Shown: positions 60,237 to 64,000 of the stretch, piece by piece | Position numbering within the stretch: position 1 is the first letter of the stretch | Layout of the letters: each line of letters opens with the position of its first letter | Source of the DNA: Clitopilus passeckerianus | Lineage: Eukaryota > Basidiomycota > Agaricomycetes > Agaricales > Entolomataceae | DNA length: 64,000 nucleotides | Direction: 5' to 3' | NCBI GenBank assembly: GCA_944990035.1 | Contig: CALYLX010000145.1 | Span: forward strand, 620,001 to 684,000 | Translations under genes and position numbers: made by a program | Notes under the pieces: model-generated | The model's database searches: none | What the model saw: only the letters and a program-made list of their open reading frames with translations | Told to the model about the DNA's origin: nothing

Positions 60237-61037
60237 TTTGAAACCTGTTTGCGTTACATGGCCGGCAGTTTTCGTCCAGAACCCTGTATGCATACGCCTT
60301 GAAACCTGTAAAAGCGTAGCCGTGGCCGTTTAGAAAATTGGCAGCTGGACCTGCAGGCCGCTGAGGTATCCAGGAAGCGTCGAATCCAAATGGAGTCTCG
60401 TGATCCTCATGGACGGTCACGTCGTTCAGCAACGTGACAGTCCTGTTTCCTCGACGTCGGAAAAACATATCCGAATCTGCGCATTTGCAGCATGCACGAC
60501 CTATGGTTCGTGCCTTCTTGTTCATTTCAAGTATTCCTCTGTCGTGATTTCTTTTGTGATCAGCAGCGTGATCTATTTTGGACATCGCATGACTTCCCCA
60601 TGCAATATTTTGCTGTCGTGATTCGAAGCGCACTTGTTCTCGAGGCCAGGCCGCAAATCATGAACTAGACGAGGGTGTCAATTTCCCCACTCCTCGCCAG
60701 AAATTACGAAGGTGGCCTCTATAGATTCTCGCCTAATTCATCTTGGTTGAAAAAGTATCCTGAACACTCTCACCACTGTGAACCATGACCGGATTCAAGA
60801 GTCATAGATCCTGGAACGTTGCCACAACGTGTCAGGCGAGTCTTTTGAATGATCGGACATCCCCGCATTCGGAAAAGATGGTCAATAAGATTAACTGCTC
60901 GCCGATTCGTATTCTTTCGGTATTCACCCCTCACAAGTATTACATATTTAGTTATTGCCGGCCTCTTCTAATAAGGCTTCATCTTCGTACCATGACTTCA
61001 ACTTACCAAACCCTTCCGATTCCCTCCCATCTCTACC
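60237..61037. other. intergenic, divergent promoters
   Basis: Between MRS2 (minus) and the gene at 61038 (plus). The 152-codon minus frame at 60175-60633 overlaps the MRS2 start and could contain an upstream MRS2 exon, but no family similarity is visible. Confidence 0.4.
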
Positions 61038-61845
61038 ATGACGGAAACTCGAAGACTCCTGGAAGCCGCTGCTGCCCTCTCTAATCTTCTTACCGAGAGT
61101 GGGGTCCCACATGCATTTTACGGAAGTCTGTTAACCGCCACATTGTCCAATAGTCCCCAGTCTAGTGTGAGTTTCCTACTAATTCCAATTCAATGACGTC
61201 GGAATCTAAGGGCCCTCCAGGAAATACTTTGTATTGTGGAGTCTGGTCAATACCACCCATTTCGAAGAGTACGCGAAGCTGTGGCAGGTAATGCCGATTT
61301 TACCTCGACCAACTCACCTTGGACAAATAGGTCCGTAATAATTATCTTTATTTCTCTCCGAACGTCTTATGTAGAGTATTATAGGTTCCATGTAACATAC
61401 CGGCGGCTGATACCCTCAATCGATGTGAGTCCCTGACCATTCTGCTGCTTCTGTCCCGTGATTTTGATGTGGTCACCGCTTGCGACTCGCGTAGATTGAG
61501 ATTCTGGTGGCTGGGGAGGCTGGCCCTCGACGCCTGGATGCTACGACCACAACAAAAATGTCAGGTGTCCCATTCCTGACAATTTCAGAATTCATACGAG
61601 CCAAGCTAAAGTCATGGGTAATGTAGGCCTGGTCATCGCTCTCCCTTTACTAGCTCAACTCTAACTTCATGTTCAACAGCCGAGGGACAGAACTTGATGC
61701 ACAAGACATCACCTACATGATATCCCGCTACTGGAACCGTGTGGACATTAATCGAATACCAGAGGCAGACATGAATCAATTCACCGCACGAAATCCTGTT
61801 GCAGCCCCCGCATGGACCGCAATCAGAAAGAAGTATGGACTATGA
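61038..61845 (+). CDS. nucleotidyltransferase-like protein
   Basis: Resembles the small nucleotidyltransferase-fold proteins common in Agaricomycetes: an N-terminal helix then GVPHAFYGSLLTATL (the G-S position), an EILCIVE strand, a YRRLIPSIDIEILVAGE strand carrying the acidic residues, and VPFLTISEFIRAKLKSW. Five exons are inferred (61038-61166, 61221 to about 61330, one at about 61388-61433, about 61496-61614, and about 61680-61845), ending RKKYGL. The usual catalytic DxD appears as E-I-E, so activity is uncertain. Start ATG is at 61038. No partner gene is apparent. Confidence 0.55.
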
Positions 61846-64000
61846 AAACGATACGGCCCGCTCCAAATGACGATGAGTCGATATCGATTCGTCAAGACAC
61901 GAGGGGTTATTATTCTATGCAAAAGGATGGAGACCCCATTTCGAACGCGATTGTAATTGATATTCATGTGGCCAAGGCGGCTTGCATCTGTAATTGGGAC
62001 TAAATAACAGCATCTTCTATCAACACGGCGTGATCAAGTCCTTCTCGTGACATCTTCGAAGTGCCTTAGATCTTTGAATGAGTGTTACCCCTGCCCGCGG
62101 ATCGCAATCGCTTCCGCCCTACAACGGCCTGGAGTGTTGTTGAGGACGCTTCTAGAGTGCGACGAGATCGATCGGATGTTTTCAAATTTGAGGCTTACTG
62201 CGCTTACACCAAGAACAACGTCTCCACTTTTCTTCCTAGCTGTTCCTATCAGTTGGCCCGGTGTTTGGTCACATACGTCAGTAGTGCATGCGACTAATAT
62301 CCATCGTCCAGAACCATCCAGGGTGCAAAGGGTATGGCCGAACCGTGCATTGGTTGCTTGCCTAAGTTGAGAACCCGCACATGGGTCGCGCATGGATTAC
62401 ATAGGGCCATGGGGGGTTCGTAGGCATGACCACGAGGGTTTCAAGGCATATGTGACTTCATGGATATTAGATATTGAGTCGACGGACCCAACCGCTGGGT
62501 CAAGGACAGGCGCAGTGTCCTCCCTATAAATGGGCTACCCCATTCAGGTTATCTCTCCGCATATCGTGGCGTCAGGCAGGAACGAGACGTGTACAGACGT
62601 GTACAGCTACAAGGTATTTGAAAGCCGGTGACTTACGGTCATCTTCTCCATTCGTTGAGTGTCTCCTGATACAGCCGCTTTTCGGATGAACCCAAGGCAG
62701 AGTCGTTCGGGTGACGGGGAACCTGAAATAAAGTCCGAACAGCTCACAACTTGGCAACAACTGAGAAATCCCACGATAGGGCAGAAGGACGCATGAATAT
62801 ACACGACCAGGATTACGGACCGGAGCCAGAGCTGTTCCCGTGGGTGTCGATCATTGGCTGGCAACAATTCAGAAACGTGATCGAATTTCGCCGGACATTC
62901 CAAGATGTAACGAATATTTCAAAGGCAGCGATAACTTGCAGATGACGTTTTGGATGAGTTAGACTGCTCAAAATTCTAGTTTCCAGAGAGTATCCAGACC
63001 GAGAGATTTTGTGGGCAACGCAGCCAACCTACACGTTGGAGGAGGACCGTTTCCCCCATCTGCAAATTCGGCTATAAGCGTGACCTCCTCCTTTCTGACG
63101 TATCATAACGCCGTCCTATCGAGCCTTTAGCCCGTCGAAAATGCGGTACAAATTCTGGTGAGGGACTTCCCAATTAATTCTTCTGGCCAATAAGCAATCC
63201 TACAAGTGACCTGTTAAACTCCAGGGATAGCTCATTCACTGGTTCTCCTCGACTGGCTGCCTGTGATTTCTGTGCCCCAGATTTATACCCTTCTTTCGCT
63301 AGGGATTGGACTTTTTTTTGATCCTATGCTTAACCCACCTAGCGCCAGGAATGGAGCATATCCTCGGATGGAGCACCCGAAAGTCGTCGGACATGGGTGC
63401 CTTCTAGGAAGGGGATAGATAAGGTGTCGTCCTCTGTCCGGATTCCCAAGCATCAGAAATCGAAACCTGCTATGTCGCGATAGTCACGTCAGGAAGAAGA
63501 TCTGGAGCAGGTCAGAGGGCAAGGCAATCGCCGAAGAATCAGTACATCTGCTGGAACGACTGTGGAATCCCAGAGTTTGCTAGCCAGCAAGCCGGACAGC
63601 AGGCACGGAAGTTAGTCAAACATCCCAGTCATTTTGACTACACGTGGTTGATAAGGTGTGTTTTTAGGTTCTGAGAAGCAAAATCAAAACTAACATAAAG
63701 AGATACGCCACCTGAAGGATGCATGCCCCATGCAAGAAGGAGCAAAGAGATAATCTAGGCGTTCCACTATACCCTTGCGCATGTTCAACGCTCCACAAAA
63801 TGCCAAACGACCAGGCAACATTCGCCGCAAGGCGGCACTGCCGAGCTTGGGACACATACAAAAGGCATCCCCTTTGTCCTCCAATCAGGGCTCGTGCTTG
63901 ACGGGAAGCGGGCAGGGGTCCGACACTGTGGCGCGGCGCTCATTATGGCCGCAGTCAAGGGAGGTTAGATCGATGCGAGCTGTCCTCCCAAAGTGTCGAC
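61846..64000. other. intergenic, no gene seen
   Basis: Over 2.1 kb with only short, mutually overlapping frames (for example 62047-62370 plus against 62085-62393 minus) and no family resemblance, tRNA or repeat noticed. It may contain the edge of a gene beyond the window or decayed sequence. Confidence 0.5.

Overview
The window is a piece of nuclear DNA from a filamentous basidiomycete, most likely an Agaricomycete. Genes lie on both strands, are split by many 45-70 nt GT-AG introns (often with CTRAY-CAG or CTAG ends), and include families typical of mushroom-forming fungi: a DUF6534 membrane protein, SRPK-like kinases, a NACHT/ankyrin STAND protein and small secreted proteins. There are no operons, CRISPR arrays or prophages. 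Exon models were built by hand; where I say the exons sum to whole codons, I added the exon lengths and checked reading phase at every junction.

Layout. 0.8-2.3 kb: sphingolipid delta-4 desaturase (minus). 2.7-9.9 kb: a tandem duplication of a head-to-head module, each copy a small unrecognised protein (minus) facing an SRPK-like kinase (plus). 10.5-12.2 kb: DUF6534 membrane protein. 12.6-14.9 kb: D-amino-acid oxidase convergent with an MTH1-type Nudix hydrolase. 15.2-18.3 kb: BUR1/CDK9-type kinase. 18.3-20.5 kb: poorly explained DNA with one weak gene candidate. 20.1-23.3 kb: an unassigned minus ORF and a SUZ12-like Polycomb (PRC2) subunit. 23.9-27.3 kb: ribosomal protein eS26 and two secreted proteins. 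28.1-31.5 kb: NACHT/ankyrin STAND gene with a frameshift. 32.2-35.6 kb: SREBP-type transcription factor. 36.3-44.9 kb: three paralogous alpha/beta hydrolases (one minus, two plus). 45.3-47.1 kb: GPI3/PIG-A. 47.2-51.4 kb: large disordered WW-domain protein. 51.6-52.8 kb: GMH1/UNC-50. 53.2-55.8 kb: calcineurin A. 58.3-60.2 kb: MRS2 magnesium channel. 61.0-61.8 kb: nucleotidyltransferase-like protein. 61.8-64.0 kb: nothing recognisable.

How they fit together. Single-copy housekeeping genes (desaturase, BUR1, eS26, SRE1, GPI3, GMH1, calcineurin, MRS2) are interspersed with two locally expanded accessory families. The sterol sensor SRE1, the sphingolipid desaturase and GPI3 all serve membrane lipids but are unlikely to be co-regulated merely by position. 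The most novel object is the duplicated kinase plus small-protein module: gene order, orientation and exon sizes are conserved between copies, suggesting the two proteins are kept together. The hydrolase triplet also keeps near-identical exon sizes while its catalytic positions vary between copies.
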